Shown here in pieces: positions 1 to 8,871 of a DNA stretch of 64,000 bases. Positions within the stretch are counted from its first letter, which is position 1, and each line of letters starts with the position of its first letter. Both the position numbers and the translations under genes were made by a program. A model generated the notes under the pieces. It saw only the letters and a program-made list of their open reading frames with translations. It searched no databases and was not told where the DNA came from. The DNA comes from Prosthecochloris ethylica (GTDB lineage Bacteria; Bacteroidota; Chlorobiia; Chlorobiales; Chlorobiaceae), in assembly GCF_015234275.1 (NCBI RefSeq), contig NZ_JADGII010000004.1. One strand, written 5' to 3'.

Positions 1-11
1 TTTCCGTACCC

Positions 12-2207
12 ATGATGAAGTTTTCGAGAGCGCATCTGCTGCTCCTCTGTACCCTGCTCTTCCAGCAGCTGATTGCCATTCCCGTCCACTCCGCACCACC
101 AGCCGGCGCAGCTCCGGCAACCCCCTTCCGCGAAACTGTCTGCGACACGACAATCCGGGATCCGTACCGGTATATGGAAGAGTTGCGCGATCCCCGCGTT
201 GCGTCCTGGATGAAGGAACAGGCCGCACATGCCCGGACCGTGCTGAACTCCATCAACGGCCGGGAGGAGCTGATCTCGAGCATGTTCGAGTTCGACCGGC
301 GCAAGCAGGCAAAAGTGTACAACCTTTCCATCACCGAGAGCAACCGGTATTTCTACCTGAAGCGCCTGCCAGACGAAGAAACCGGAAAGCTGTATTACCG
401 TGACGGTTTTTCGGGAAAAGAGCATCTCCTGTTCGATCCGGCAGCGTACCGCCCTGAATCGGGAGCACGCTTCACCGTCAACCGGATAGCCCCGTCAGAC
501 GACGGAAGCCTTGTGGTGGTTTCGGTCGCCGCAGACGGTTCGGAAAATGCCGAACTCCGCCTGATCGATGTCCGGAGCGGGAAGCTCCTGCCCGACGTCA
601 TCGACCGCTGCAGGTTCGCCTCTCCGTCATGGCTTCCGGACGGCAGCGCATTTTTCTACAACAGAATGCAGAAAGGAGACCTTCTTTCTGCAGATATCCA
701 GAAAAACAGCGCCATCTATCTGCACCGGCCCGGAACCGATCCGCAACAGGACCGGGAAATCTTCTCCCGCGCAACACATCCCGACCTTCCACTGCGGCCC
801 GAAGACATTCCCGGACTCCACGTTGACCGCCACAGCGGTTACATGTTCGCGTTCATTCACAATGTCGACCCCCGCCTGCATGTCTACTATGCACCTCTGT
901 CACAGCTCGACTCATCACGGATCTCGTGGAAACCTCTCCTCAAGCCATCGGACAACGTCCATGATTTCGAAGTCACGGACCGAGACATCTACATCTACAC
1001 GGCAAGAAACGCCCCGAACTTCAGCGTGCGCAAAACATCACTCGCCTCGCCGGACATCGAAAATGCAGAAACTGTCATTGCGGAACCTGATAACGGTGTG
1101 CTGACATCGTTCGCTCTTACCAGCGAAGGGCTGTACTCCACGATATCCCTTAACGGAGTACAGGCAGAACTTCACCGCATGAATCCTGACGGCAGCGACC
1201 GTCGCCGGCTGCACCTGCCGTTTCCGGCAGGCACGATCCGCCTTCAGAGCAGGGGGTTCAGCTTCAGCGACGCCTGGGTCGTCATTGCCGGCTGGACCAG
1301 CGACTACAAGCGATACCGCTACGATGCCGCACAGGAGCGTTTTCTCGACGAAACCCTCTCCTCGCCCGCTGCGTACCCGGAATACGACAACCTGGTGATC
1401 GAAGAAGTGATGGTTCCGTCACATGACGGTGTACAGGTTCCGCTGTCACTGATCTATCAGAAAGGGCTCGAGAGAGATGGCGGCAACCCGCTCCTGATGT
1501 ACGGCTATGGCGCCTATGGAAACGCCATCACACCGTTTTTCAGCCCCGGGCTCCTGCTCTGGACACACCACGGAGGCGTTCTTGCCGTCGCCCATGTGCG
1601 CGGCGGCGGAGAACTCGGGGATGCATGGCACCGGGCAGGCATGAAAACCAGGAAAAGAAACTCCTGGATGGACATGATTGCCCTGGCGCACTACACCGTC
1701 GAGAACGGGTATACATCACCGGAACATATCGCGGTGAACGGGGCAAGCGCAGGCGGGATCCTGGTCGGGCGCGCTGTCACCGAACGTCCCGATCTCTTTG
1801 CGGCAGTTATCTCCAGGGTCGGGGCCATGAACCCGCTCAGGGGCGAAACCACCCCTAACGGACCGGTGAACATTCCCGAATTCGGTACCGTCAGCGATCC
1901 TGAGGAGTGCAGGGCGCTGATCGATATGGACCCCTACCTCAACCTGCGCTACGGGGTCCGTTACCCTGCGGCGCTCATCACAGCCGGCATCAACGATCCA
2001 CGCGTGATAGCGTGGCAGCCAGCCAAATTTGCCGCACGACTGCAGGCCGCCACCACCTCACAGAAACCGGTCCTGCTGTCGGTCGACTTCCAGAGCGGTC
2101 ACGGCATCGGCAATGCCAGAACACAACAGTTCGAGCAGCTGGCAGATGTGCTCAGTTTCGCATTCTGGCAGACAGGGCATCGCGGGTTCCAGCCGGAGCG
2201 ACCCTAA
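12..2207 (+). CDS. Prolyl oligopeptidase family (S9A) serine peptidase, exported
   Basis: Cleaves short proline-containing peptides on the C-terminal side of proline, probably in the periplasm. The N-terminus has a basic start and a hydrophobic run to about residue 22 followed by SAPPAG, which reads as a signal peptide. Residues about 35-420 look like the beta-propeller that gates the active site, and the C-terminal third is the alpha/beta-hydrolase domain. The triad is visible: Ser579 in GASAGG, Asp662 in INDPRV and His697 in SGHGIG. At 731 aa the length is normal for the family with a signal peptide. The start lies 12 bases into the window, so an upstream start cannot be excluded, although the signal peptide begins exactly here. 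It converges on uup with only 14 bases between the stops. Family assignment is secure; the natural substrate is not visible. Confidence 0.93.
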   Translation: MMKFSRAHLLLLCTLLFQQLIAIPVHSAPPAGAAPATPFRETVCDTTIRDPYRYMEELRDPRVASWMKEQAAHARTVLNSINGREELISSMFEFDRRKQAKVYNLSITESNRYFYLKRLPDEETGKLYYRDGFSGKEHLLFDPAAYRPESGARFTVNRIAPSDDGSLVVVSVAADGSENAELRLIDVRSGKLLPDVIDRCRFASPSWLPDGSAFFYNRMQKGDLLSADIQKNSAIYLHRPGTDPQQDREIFSRATHPDLPLRPEDIPGLHVDRHSGYMFAFIHNVDPRLHVYYAPLSQLDSSRISWKPLLKPSDNVHDFEVTDRDIYIYTARNAPNFSVRKTSLASPDIENAETVIAEPDNGVLTSFALTSEGLYSTISLNGVQAELHRMNPDGSDRRRLHLPFPAGTIRLQSRGFSFSDAWVVIAGWTSDYKRYRYDAAQERFLDETLSSPAAYPEYDNLVIEEVMVPSHDGVQVPLSLIYQKGLERDGGNPLLMYGYGAYGNAITPFFSPGLLLWTHHGGVLAVAHVRGGGELGDAWHRAGMKTRKRNSWMDMIALAHYTVENGYTSPEHIAVNGASAGGILVGRAVTERPDLFAAVISRVGAMNPLRGETTPNGPVNIPEFGTVSDPEECRALIDMDPYLNLRYGVRYPAALITAGINDPRVIAWQPAKFAARLQAATTSQKPVLLSVDFQSGHGIGNARTQQFEQLADVLSFAFWQTGHRGFQPERP

Positions 2208-2221
2208 GCATCGTCAGCCGG

Positions 2222-4120
2222 CTATCCTTCAGCCAGCTCGGCAAGTTCCGCCCAGCGGGCCATATCATCATCGAGCTGCGCCTGAAGGTCCTGCAGCTCG
2301 GCGGAGAGATCGCGGACTTTTTCAAAATCCGACCCGGCCGCATTGAGCTCTGCCGAAAGCGCGGCCTGGCGTTCTTCAGCCTCCGCAATGCGCTCTTCGA
2401 GCCGGGACAGTTCGCGCCTCTCCCTGTAGCCGAGCTTCTGGCGTGACTTGCCGGAACCCGATGCGCCACGCACGGAAGCACTGCCGGACGAACTGCGCTC
2501 CGCCTCCTTCAGCTCAGCCTCCCGACGGGCTTTGAACTCCAGATAGACCGTATAGTTTCCAGGATACTCCCGGACCTCTCCACCCTCTTCAAAGGCGAAA
2601 ACATGGTCCACGACACGGTCGAGAAAATACCGGTCATGGCTCACCGTTATCACGCATCCGTCCCAGGAATCGAGAAAATCCTCGAGCACCTGCAGCGTCA
2701 TGATATCGAGATCGTTGGTCGGTTCATCGAGCAGCAGCACGTTGGGAGAGGTCATCAGCTGTTTGAGCAGGTACAACCGCCGCCTCTCTCCCCCTGAAAG
2801 ATTCCCGATCAGCTGGTACTGTTCCGAAGAACTGAACAGAAACCGTTCAAGCATCTTCGTTGCCGAAAGCATGCTGCCATCGTTCAGTTTCACCTGCTCG
2901 GACTCTTCACGGATATAATCGATCACCCGCATCTCGTCATCGAGCCCCCGGCTCATCTGGTCATAATACCCGATTCTGACGGTCTGACCGATCTCGATAT
3001 GCCCGCTGTCAGGCTTCACCCTGCCGGCGATCATCTCGAGCAGCGTCGTTTTACCCGACCCGTTCGGACCGATCAGCCCGATCCGGTCGCCCTTCTGCAG
3101 ATGGTAGGTAAAGTTCTCGATCAACGTCATATCGTCCCACGATTTGGACACCTGGTGGAATTCGATGATCTTGCTGCCCAGCCGTTCCGCCCCGAAACCG
3201 GTGTCCAGCTGCCGTTTTTCCTGCTGGCCTCCCTGCTGCATCAATCCTTCGGCCCGCTGAATACGCGCTTTCTGTTTTGTCGTCCGCGCCTTACAGCCGG
3301 AACGCAGCCACTCGAGCTCCTGATTGATCAACGCCTGTTTTTTACGCTCCGCTCGAGCTTCCTCAGCTTCCCTCGACGCCTTCTGACCGAGGTACTCTGC
3401 ATACGAACCACGATAGAGCTCCGCCGTACCGCCATCCAGCTCCACCATACGGTTCACCACCCGATCGAGAAAATACCGGTCATGGGTCACGAGAACAAGG
3501 GCCCCCTGGTAGCGGCGCAGGTACGCCTCCAGCCACTCCACGCTGTCGGCGTCCAGATGGTTTGTCGGCTCGTCAAGCACCAGGGCATCGCCGGGATTGA
3601 CAAGCGCGTGAGCCAGGGCGACACGCTTGCGCTGACCTCCCGACAACGTGTTCATGGTCGCCGCCACATCATGCAATCCGAGCCGGCCGAGTACGGCTTT
3701 CACTGTTGCTTCGAGCTCCCAGGCGCCGTGCGTATCAAGTTCATGCGACAGGCGGCTGACCCGTTCGATCAGCTCCCCGCTCGTCCCGCCCTGCTCGAGC
3801 CTGCGACAGGCAAGTTCATACTCATATACCAGCTTCAGCACCGGATCACCTGATTTCAGGACCGCATCGAGAACGGTATCACGGGGATCGAACGACGACT
3901 CCTGCGGCAGCCACGAGATCCTCTTGCCCCGGGTTCTCATGACCTTGCCGGAATCAGGCGTTTCAACCCCGGCGATAATTTTCAGCAGCGTGCTTTTACC
4001 GCACCCGTTCACACCGATAATACCGACCTTGTCTTTTTCATCGATGCCGAAGGAGACATCGTGAAAAAGAGTTTTCAGACCATACTGCTTGCTGACCGCC
4101 TCAACTGTTAATAACACCAT
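2222..4120 (-). CDS. uup: ABC-F family ATPase, Uup type
   Basis: Soluble ABC-F protein with two ATPase domains and no membrane domain. Proteins of this family act on ribosomes, and Uup is also linked to DNA repair and transposon excision in E. coli. Domain 1 has Walker A GVNGCGKST, signature LSGGQRKR and Walker B LVLDEPTNHLD. Domain 2 has GPNGSGKTT, signature LSGGERRR and LLLDEPTNDLD. The linker between them is charged and helical. The last ~70 residues (about 565-632) are rich in Glu, Ala and Leu in coiled-coil spacing, matching the DNA-binding C-terminal domain that distinguishes Uup from EttA. At 632 aa the length fits Uup. It is transcribed alone, convergent with the peptidase gene. Confidence 0.9.
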   Translation of the reverse strand: MVLLTVEAVSKQYGLKTLFHDVSFGIDEKDKVGIIGVNGCGKSTLLKIIAGVETPDSGKVMRTRGKRISWLPQESSFDPRDTVLDAVLKSGDPVLKLVYEYELACRRLEQGGTSGELIERVSRLSHELDTHGAWELEATVKAVLGRLGLHDVAATMNTLSGGQRKRVALAHALVNPGDALVLDEPTNHLDADSVEWLEAYLRRYQGALVLVTHDRYFLDRVVNRMVELDGGTAELYRGSYAEYLGQKASREAEEARAERKKQALINQELEWLRSGCKARTTKQKARIQRAEGLMQQGGQQEKRQLDTGFGAERLGSKIIEFHQVSKSWDDMTLIENFTYHLQKGDRIGLIGPNGSGKTTLLEMIAGRVKPDSGHIEIGQTVRIGYYDQMSRGLDDEMRVIDYIREESEQVKLNDGSMLSATKMLERFLFSSSEQYQLIGNLSGGERRRLYLLKQLMTSPNVLLLDEPTNDLDIMTLQVLEDFLDSWDGCVITVSHDRYFLDRVVDHVFAFEEGGEVREYPGNYTVYLEFKARREAELKEAERSSSGSASVRGASGSGKSRQKLGYRERRELSRLEERIAEAEERQAALSAELNAAGSDFEKVRDLSAELQDLQAQLDDDMARWAELAELAEG

Positions 4121-4302
4121 CGTTCACCGGGAAAAACATGAAAAAAACCTTCCGACCCGCAATGAATATAGCCATTGCCGGCGGGAGAACAAGCCACCCG
4201 CGCCCGATGGCTGCTATTCGCAAAGTTGAGTTTTTTTGCTACACTACACAGGTAGTTGCAATCATCCCCCTTCTTCAGTCAATCCCGGCCAGCACCATAT
4301 CC

Positions 4303-4863
4303 ATGAATACCAGTACCAGCGAAGACAACCTGCAGGACACCGCCACACCGAAACCAGATATTCTCCATCGCCTGTCCCCCGGGGAGCAGGAACAGCTCAG
4401 GGCCTACATCGACCATATCATCCGGGAAAAAACCGATGGCATCGAGGAACTCTACCAGGCCATTGCGATGATTGCAAAATACATTCCCCGATTTGTGCTC
4501 ATTCCGCTCATGGTGGACCACATCAGGCCGGCAATCGCAGCCGGTGTCTGCCGGCACATGGGAATCGAGCAGTCTGCAGGATACGCCAACGACCTGCCCC
4601 TCGAATATTTCAGCGAGGTTTCGAAACATCTGGATGACGTCACCATGGCGGGGGTTGTCGGCAGAATGAAAAAACACCAGGCCGAAAAATTTATCCATTA
4701 CGAGCTGCAGCACCACCTGCTGCACATGTTCGAGATCGCCGAGCACCTCGATGAACGCATGCTCGGCATCATCGCACGCCACGTCACCCTGCCGGAGCAC
4801 AGCGATGACCTCCTGGAGCACCCGCACCGGGAACTCATCCGGAGAATCCGTGATAAACAGTGA
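4303..4863 (+). CDS. Conserved hypothetical protein, helical
   Basis: A 186-residue protein I cannot assign to a family. The frame is open further upstream (from 4138), but those residues look non-coding (mixed hydrophobic and Arg/Pro-rich), and the ATG at 4303 begins a typical acidic N-terminus (MNTSTSEDN), so I chose it. The body is predicted to be mostly alpha-helical, with a hydrophobic stretch around IPRFVLIPLMVDHIRPAI and His/Glu-rich helices in the second half (HYELQHHLLHMFEIAEHL). No Cys cluster, signal peptide or known catalytic motif is visible. It runs divergently from uup across about 180 bp and converges on the next unknown gene with 21 bp between the stops. Confidence 0.7.
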   Translation: MNTSTSEDNLQDTATPKPDILHRLSPGEQEQLRAYIDHIIREKTDGIEELYQAIAMIAKYIPRFVLIPLMVDHIRPAIAAGVCRHMGIEQSAGYANDLPLEYFSEVSKHLDDVTMAGVVGRMKKHQAEKFIHYELQHHLLHMFEIAEHLDERMLGIIARHVTLPEHSDDLLEHPHRELIRRIRDKQ

Positions 4864-4884
4864 CAGGTATGACCGGAGGCGGCT

Positions 4885-5466
4885 TCAGGAGGGGGATTCG
4901 ATCAGAGAGAAAATATCCTCAGCGGCAAAATAGCGGAAGCGGCAGGCCGCTGTCTGGAGAAATGCATGTTCCAGGGCCAGCACACGGTTCAGCGCCTGAA
5001 GTTTCTGTTCTCGCAGTGCTGCGATAAACCGCTGATATCCTTCCGCCGAGATCCCGCCGCCGGCCAGCATGGCTTTCACCTTCTTCTTTTCGACCGGGTG
5101 CAGCCGTTCAAGCTCCCTGAACCTTGACCGGGCCGACATCAGATCATCTTCAATCAGCCTGTAGGAGCTGCGCAACTCCGGAAGAGCTCGCAAGAGATCA
5201 CGATAGGAGCAGTAGACTTTCCTGACAAGCTCAGTCATGAACCTGTCATCCCGGGCATCGTACGACGATACAGGCTCTGTGGAACGTATGTCATCATATC
5301 CCCACACCTGGTAGGGCTCGAGCAGATGAACCTCCACTCTCCAGGGCATCCTCACCACCCTGGCAATGACAGCCACGCCATCGACAACAGTTTCAAGCAC
5401 AGCCGACTCTTCAATACGCTCACTGATCCCCGGAACGGAACAGCTTCTCTCCATCATGTTCTTCAT
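4885..5466 (-). CDS. Hypothetical protein with helical charged C-terminal half
   Basis: A 193-residue protein without a recognised family. The first ~60 residues alternate in a beta-strand pattern (VLETVVDGVAVIARVVRMP, then VEVHLLEPYQVWGYDD), as in a small beta-barrel or OB-like fold. The rest (about 90-180) is helical and rich in Arg, Glu and Leu. There is no signal peptide, membrane segment or metal-binding cluster. It is separated from korB by about 160 bp with no clear terminator. It converges on the neighbouring unknown gene and may be monocistronic. Codon use matches the surrounding core genes, so it reads as a resident gene rather than an acquired one. Confidence 0.68.
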   Translation of the reverse strand: MKNMMERSCSVPGISERIEESAVLETVVDGVAVIARVVRMPWRVEVHLLEPYQVWGYDDIRSTEPVSSYDARDDRFMTELVRKVYCSYRDLLRALPELRSSYRLIEDDLMSARSRFRELERLHPVEKKKVKAMLAGGGISAEGYQRFIAALREQKLQALNRVLALEHAFLQTAACRFRYFAAEDIFSLIESPS

Positions 5467-5624
5467 CCTTATGCGTTAACCTCGTTGTATGCGCTTCCCC
5501 CGGTCTTCCGAAAACGGGAAGAAACCACACGAAAGGCACAGAAATGCAGCGAACTAAAGAAACAACATCACCGCGTCATCCTGCCCCCTGTCACAAAGAT
5601 GTAACATGATAATCTCGAGCCACC

Positions 5625-6494
5625 CTAACGGAAAGAATTGATGACCTCCTGAAGCTCATCATCCGCCAACCGCTGCTCACCCAACGGCGCAGGCTCCGCC
5701 CCCAGCAGTTCTTCATAGGTTTCCCGACCCTCATGACGGTACAACACACCCAGGGCAAGGCGCTCGCTGTCGAGCGATATCCGGATCGCCTGCATCCTGT
5801 CAGTCACATCATGCGAGCTATCGAGGTAAAATGTGTGTTCGCTGAACCATTTGTAGGTATTGAGCTTGTTGAACACCACACAGGGCTGGAACACATCGAC
5901 GACAGACACGCCTTTGAAGGCAAGCGCCTGCTTGAAAATATCTTTTGTCTGATCGCCATCTCCAGCGCTCGCCCTCGCCACGAACGGCGCCCCGAGCGAA
6001 AGTGCGACAGCGAGCGGATTGAAGGGTTCGAGCATCACGCCCTCGACCTGAACCGGCGTCGTCATCCCGACCATGGAGGTAGGTGAAGCCTGCCCCTTGG
6101 TGAGCCCGTACACCATATTGTTGTGGACAATGACCGTGATATCGGCATTACGGCGGATGGCGTGCAGAAAGTGATTGCCGCCCTCGCCATACATACAGCC
6201 GTCTCCCGATTCTGCGACAACGACCAGATCGGGACGTGCAAGCTTGACGCCGAGCGCTGCCGGCAGCGCCCTGCCATGAAGGCCGTTGAACATGTTGGCG
6301 TTGACGTACTGCGGCGTCTTGGCTGCCTGGCCGATCCCTGACACAATGACCAGTTCCCGACGGTCTATACCGCTTTCATGCAACGCGCCCTTGAGGGCAT
6401 CGAGAATCCTGTAGTTGCCGCAGCCGGGACACCAGCCCATCTTTTTCTGCGGCATATCGAACGGATTTGCCGTCTGTTTCTTCCCTTCCTTCAT
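5625..6494 (-). CDS. korB: 2-oxoglutarate:ferredoxin oxidoreductase, beta subunit
   Basis: Thiamine-pyrophosphate and iron-sulfur subunit of the 2-oxoacid:ferredoxin oxidoreductase. In green sulfur bacteria it runs reductively: succinyl-CoA + CO2 + reduced ferredoxin gives 2-oxoglutarate, a key step of the reverse TCA cycle. Near the N-terminus MGWCPGCGNY supplies the first cysteines of the [4Fe-4S] site. The TPP motif follows as GDGCMYGEGGNH and, about 27 residues later, HNNMVYG. At 289 aa the length is typical of KorB. Its start overlaps the korA stop by 4 bases, indicating translational coupling. A pyruvate- or 2-oxoisovalerate-specific enzyme is possible from sequence alone, but the two-subunit KorAB arrangement and the inferred organism favour 2-oxoglutarate. 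Confidence 0.9.
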   Translation of the reverse strand: MKEGKKQTANPFDMPQKKMGWCPGCGNYRILDALKGALHESGIDRRELVIVSGIGQAAKTPQYVNANMFNGLHGRALPAALGVKLARPDLVVVAESGDGCMYGEGGNHFLHAIRRNADITVIVHNNMVYGLTKGQASPTSMVGMTTPVQVEGVMLEPFNPLAVALSLGAPFVARASAGDGDQTKDIFKQALAFKGVSVVDVFQPCVVFNKLNTYKWFSEHTFYLDSSHDVTDRMQAIRISLDSERLALGVLYRHEGRETYEELLGAEPAPLGEQRLADDELQEVINSFR

Positions 6495-8194
6495 GACGCC
6501 ACACCTCCTTTCAGCGCTTCCACCACCTCTTCAACTGCAAACGGTTCTCCCGTTGCCTTGAGAATTCTCCGGTCCGCCTGCCTGCCCGTCACTGCATGCA
6601 GCAGATCGGCAAACTGACCGGTAGCATTGTTTTCCAGCACGATCACCTGTTTGCCCTCGAGCATGCCGCCAAGCCCGGTATGCAACGGGAAGACCTGGCT
6701 GAAATGAAGCGCTGCAATGTTATCATCCTGAAGAATATCCAGCGCCTCTTCGACGACTCCCCGGGTCGAACCCCAGCAGACCACCAGAGCAGCGGCATCA
6801 TCGCTCCCGATGCGTTCGGGAGGCACCGCCTCCTGCTCGAGAGACCCGAGCCGCTGCAGACGTTTCCCGACCATCTTCCGCCGGATCGTAAAATTCTCTG
6901 TCAGATGACCGCTTTCATCGTGTTCATGAGAATCGACCTTGACAATCCCCTCTCCATATCCAGGCACACCTCTGGGTGAAATACCGTCATCGGTAAACCG
7001 GTAACGCTCGTAGTCACTCCCTGTTTTCACCACTCTGCGCTGCAGGGGCAGCCTGACGATCTCCTCATCACCCAGCATCGATACTGAATCGAGCATGAAC
7101 TGATCAGTCAGCACAAACACCGGCACCTGGTACGACTCTGCAATATCGAAAGCCCTCTGCATCAGTTCGATAGCCTGTGCCGGTGTCCCCGGAGCAAGCA
7201 GCACACGGCAAAAATCCCCGTGACCGGCATGCAGGGCAAGGTTCAGATCCCCCTGTTCGGTCCTTGTGGGAAGCCCGGTGGCCGGACCCGGACGCTGGCC
7301 GATATGGATAACCAGCGGCAGTTCGGTCACCCCGGCGAGGCTCACCCCCTCGCTCATCAGGGCAAAACCACCGCCCGACGTCGTCACCAGCGAACGCGCA
7401 CCTGCATAGGATGCCCCAAGGGCGGCATTGACCGCGGCAATTTCATCCTCGGCCTGGTCGACCACGATGCCGAAGCGCCGGCCCCGCGCAGCGAGAAATG
7501 TCAGAAGGCCTGTAGACGGCGACATCGGATAGGAAGAAACGACTCCGCACCCGGCCATCAGGGCCCCTATCCCCAGGCCCGAGGTTCCGTCGAGAAGCAG
7601 AGATGCGGGATCCTCCGCCGCCGTCGGCAGGGTAATATCGATGTGGTGTTCACGAGCGCTCTTCACCCCGAACTCATATCCAAGGCGAGCGGCATCGTGG
7701 TTCCGGCCGACAACCTCTTCACCCTTGCTTTCGAACTCCCGGGAGAGGTAGTCGTTGAACTCCTCGAGGCCAAGGCCGAGGACTCCGAGCACGGCGCCGA
7801 CCGCCACGCTGTTGGTGTAGACAGGGTGCCCTGCCTTTTGCGCAAACTCTTTGAGAGGGGTGTCGATCACCCGCCCGCGATCTTCCTCCCCCAACTGGTC
7901 ATGTTCGGCAAAAATCGTGGTCCCCTCGCCGATACGCCAGCGAAGATGGTCCAAAGCCTCTGCATCGAGCACGAACAGAAGATCGATTTTGCGAACGTAG
8001 GCATTTCGGCGTTCGGAGGTGATACGAATCTGGGAGGAATTGCTGCCGCCGCGAACCCTGCTCATGAACTCCTGGCAGGAAAAAACGGCATAGCCGTTGT
8101 TCTTCAGCACCGTGACCAGGGCATCGGCGATTGTCTGTATTCCCTGTCCCGCAGCACCACCGAATACGAGTGAAATATCATCCTGATGTAGCAT
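6491..8194 (-). CDS. korA: 2-oxoglutarate:ferredoxin oxidoreductase, fused gamma-alpha subunit
   Basis: Partner of KorB. The N-terminal ~190 residues are the gamma domain (GGAAGQGIQTIADAL near the start), and the rest is the pyrimidine-binding alpha domain (LLDGTSGLGIGALMAGCGV, then SYPMSPSTGLLTF and QAEDEIAAVNAALGASYAGA), the fused order seen in KorA proteins. The frame extends to a TTG at 8218, but the ATG at 8194 gives the usual N-terminus with the gamma-domain glycine motif about 12 residues in, so I use it. korA and korB form a two-gene operon. 2-Oxoglutarate made here can be aminated by the glutamate dehydrogenase encoded nearby at 8872. Confidence 0.9.
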   Translation of the reverse strand: MLHQDDISLVFGGAAGQGIQTIADALVTVLKNNGYAVFSCQEFMSRVRGGSNSSQIRITSERRNAYVRKIDLLFVLDAEALDHLRWRIGEGTTIFAEHDQLGEEDRGRVIDTPLKEFAQKAGHPVYTNSVAVGAVLGVLGLGLEEFNDYLSREFESKGEEVVGRNHDAARLGYEFGVKSAREHHIDITLPTAAEDPASLLLDGTSGLGIGALMAGCGVVSSYPMSPSTGLLTFLAARGRRFGIVVDQAEDEIAAVNAALGASYAGARSLVTTSGGGFALMSEGVSLAGVTELPLVIHIGQRPGPATGLPTRTEQGDLNLALHAGHGDFCRVLLAPGTPAQAIELMQRAFDIAESYQVPVFVLTDQFMLDSVSMLGDEEIVRLPLQRRVVKTGSDYERYRFTDDGISPRGVPGYGEGIVKVDSHEHDESGHLTENFTIRRKMVGKRLQRLGSLEQEAVPPERIGSDDAAALVVCWGSTRGVVEEALDILQDDNIAALHFSQVFPLHTGLGGMLEGKQVIVLENNATGQFADLLHAVTGRQADRRILKATGEPFAVEEVVEALKGGVAS

Positions 8195-8297
8195 CGCTCT
8201 CTGTGATCGGTTTTTCAAGACAGTTTTCGGTCTCGTGGGAATCCATCTGATGCAACAAGTCCGACGGCCAGAAAATTCACCTTCGTATTCTTTTTGC

Positions 8298-8303
8298 TAT
8301 CTT
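8298..8303 (+). promoter_or_regulatory. Possible -10 element upstream of the SNase-like gene
   Basis: TATCTT here lies 16 bases downstream of TTCACC (8276-8281), a weak sigma-70-like pair. If used, transcription would begin near 8310. That would exclude the TTG at 8294 as a start codon and favour the GTG at 8351 for the downstream gene. Confidence 0.3.
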
Positions 8304-8350
8304 ATGCGGCTGAACAGTTCAGAGCATTTCATCGATTCGACGCATCCACC

Positions 8351-8830
8351 GTGAAAACCGTTCGCTACGCTTCAGCCGCCCTGCTGGTCATCGGCGGCAT
8401 CGCCGCATATCTTTCGACAACACATCCTTTTCGTCCGGCCTGGAAACCCCTTGTCGTCTTTGACGGAGACAGCTTCGTTCTGCAGAAAAACCGTCACCAC
8501 GAAGAATTCAGACTGTACGGCATCGACTGCCCGGAAAAAGAACAGCCATTCGGAGAGCCGGCACGGGCATTTACCGACTCCATGCTGTCAGCCGGCACGA
8601 TCCGCATCGAACGGCTGGAACAGGACGTCTACGGAAGAACGGTGGCAAGGGTGTTCGTCGACCAGCAATCGCTGAACGAAGCCCTGCTGTTCAACGGCCT
8701 GGGATGGCATTACACGTTCTTCTCCGATGACGAACACTATGCAGAACTCGAACGACTTGCCAGGCTTGCCTCGAAAGGCCTCTGGTCACAACCCGACCCG
8801 ACTCCTCCCTGGGATTTCAGGCATCGGTAG
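8351..8830 (+). CDS. Thermonuclease (SNase-like) family protein, membrane-anchored or secreted
   Basis: Staphylococcal-nuclease-fold protein predicted to hydrolyse DNA or RNA with calcium. The fold begins at VVFDGDSFVL. The active-site residues align as Arg in FRLYGIDCPE, the following Glu in EKEQPFGEPA, and Arg in DVYGRTVARV. LNEALLFNGLGWHY is the conserved C-terminal helix. A hydrophobic segment (YASAALLVIGGIAAYLS) sits at the N-terminus, so the enzyme is exported or anchored in the inner membrane. The start is uncertain: the frame runs from a TTG at 8294, but GTG 8351 immediately precedes the signal-anchor and fits the possible promoter upstream. Length (about 160 aa) is normal. It lies alone between korA (divergent) and glutamate dehydrogenase. 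Confidence 0.82.
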   Translation: MKTVRYASAALLVIGGIAAYLSTTHPFRPAWKPLVVFDGDSFVLQKNRHHEEFRLYGIDCPEKEQPFGEPARAFTDSMLSAGTIRIERLEQDVYGRTVARVFVDQQSLNEALLFNGLGWHYTFFSDDEHYAELERLARLASKGLWSQPDPTPPWDFRHR

Positions 8831-8871
8831 GCCGACAGGAGCATATCAAAACATTCAAGACCAAAACGCAC

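Noticed and set aside
568..1104. A 178-codon frame inside the prolyl oligopeptidase gene
   Set aside because: It is an out-of-frame overlap in a motif-complete gene and has low-complexity Ser/Thr/Arg composition typical of shadow frames.
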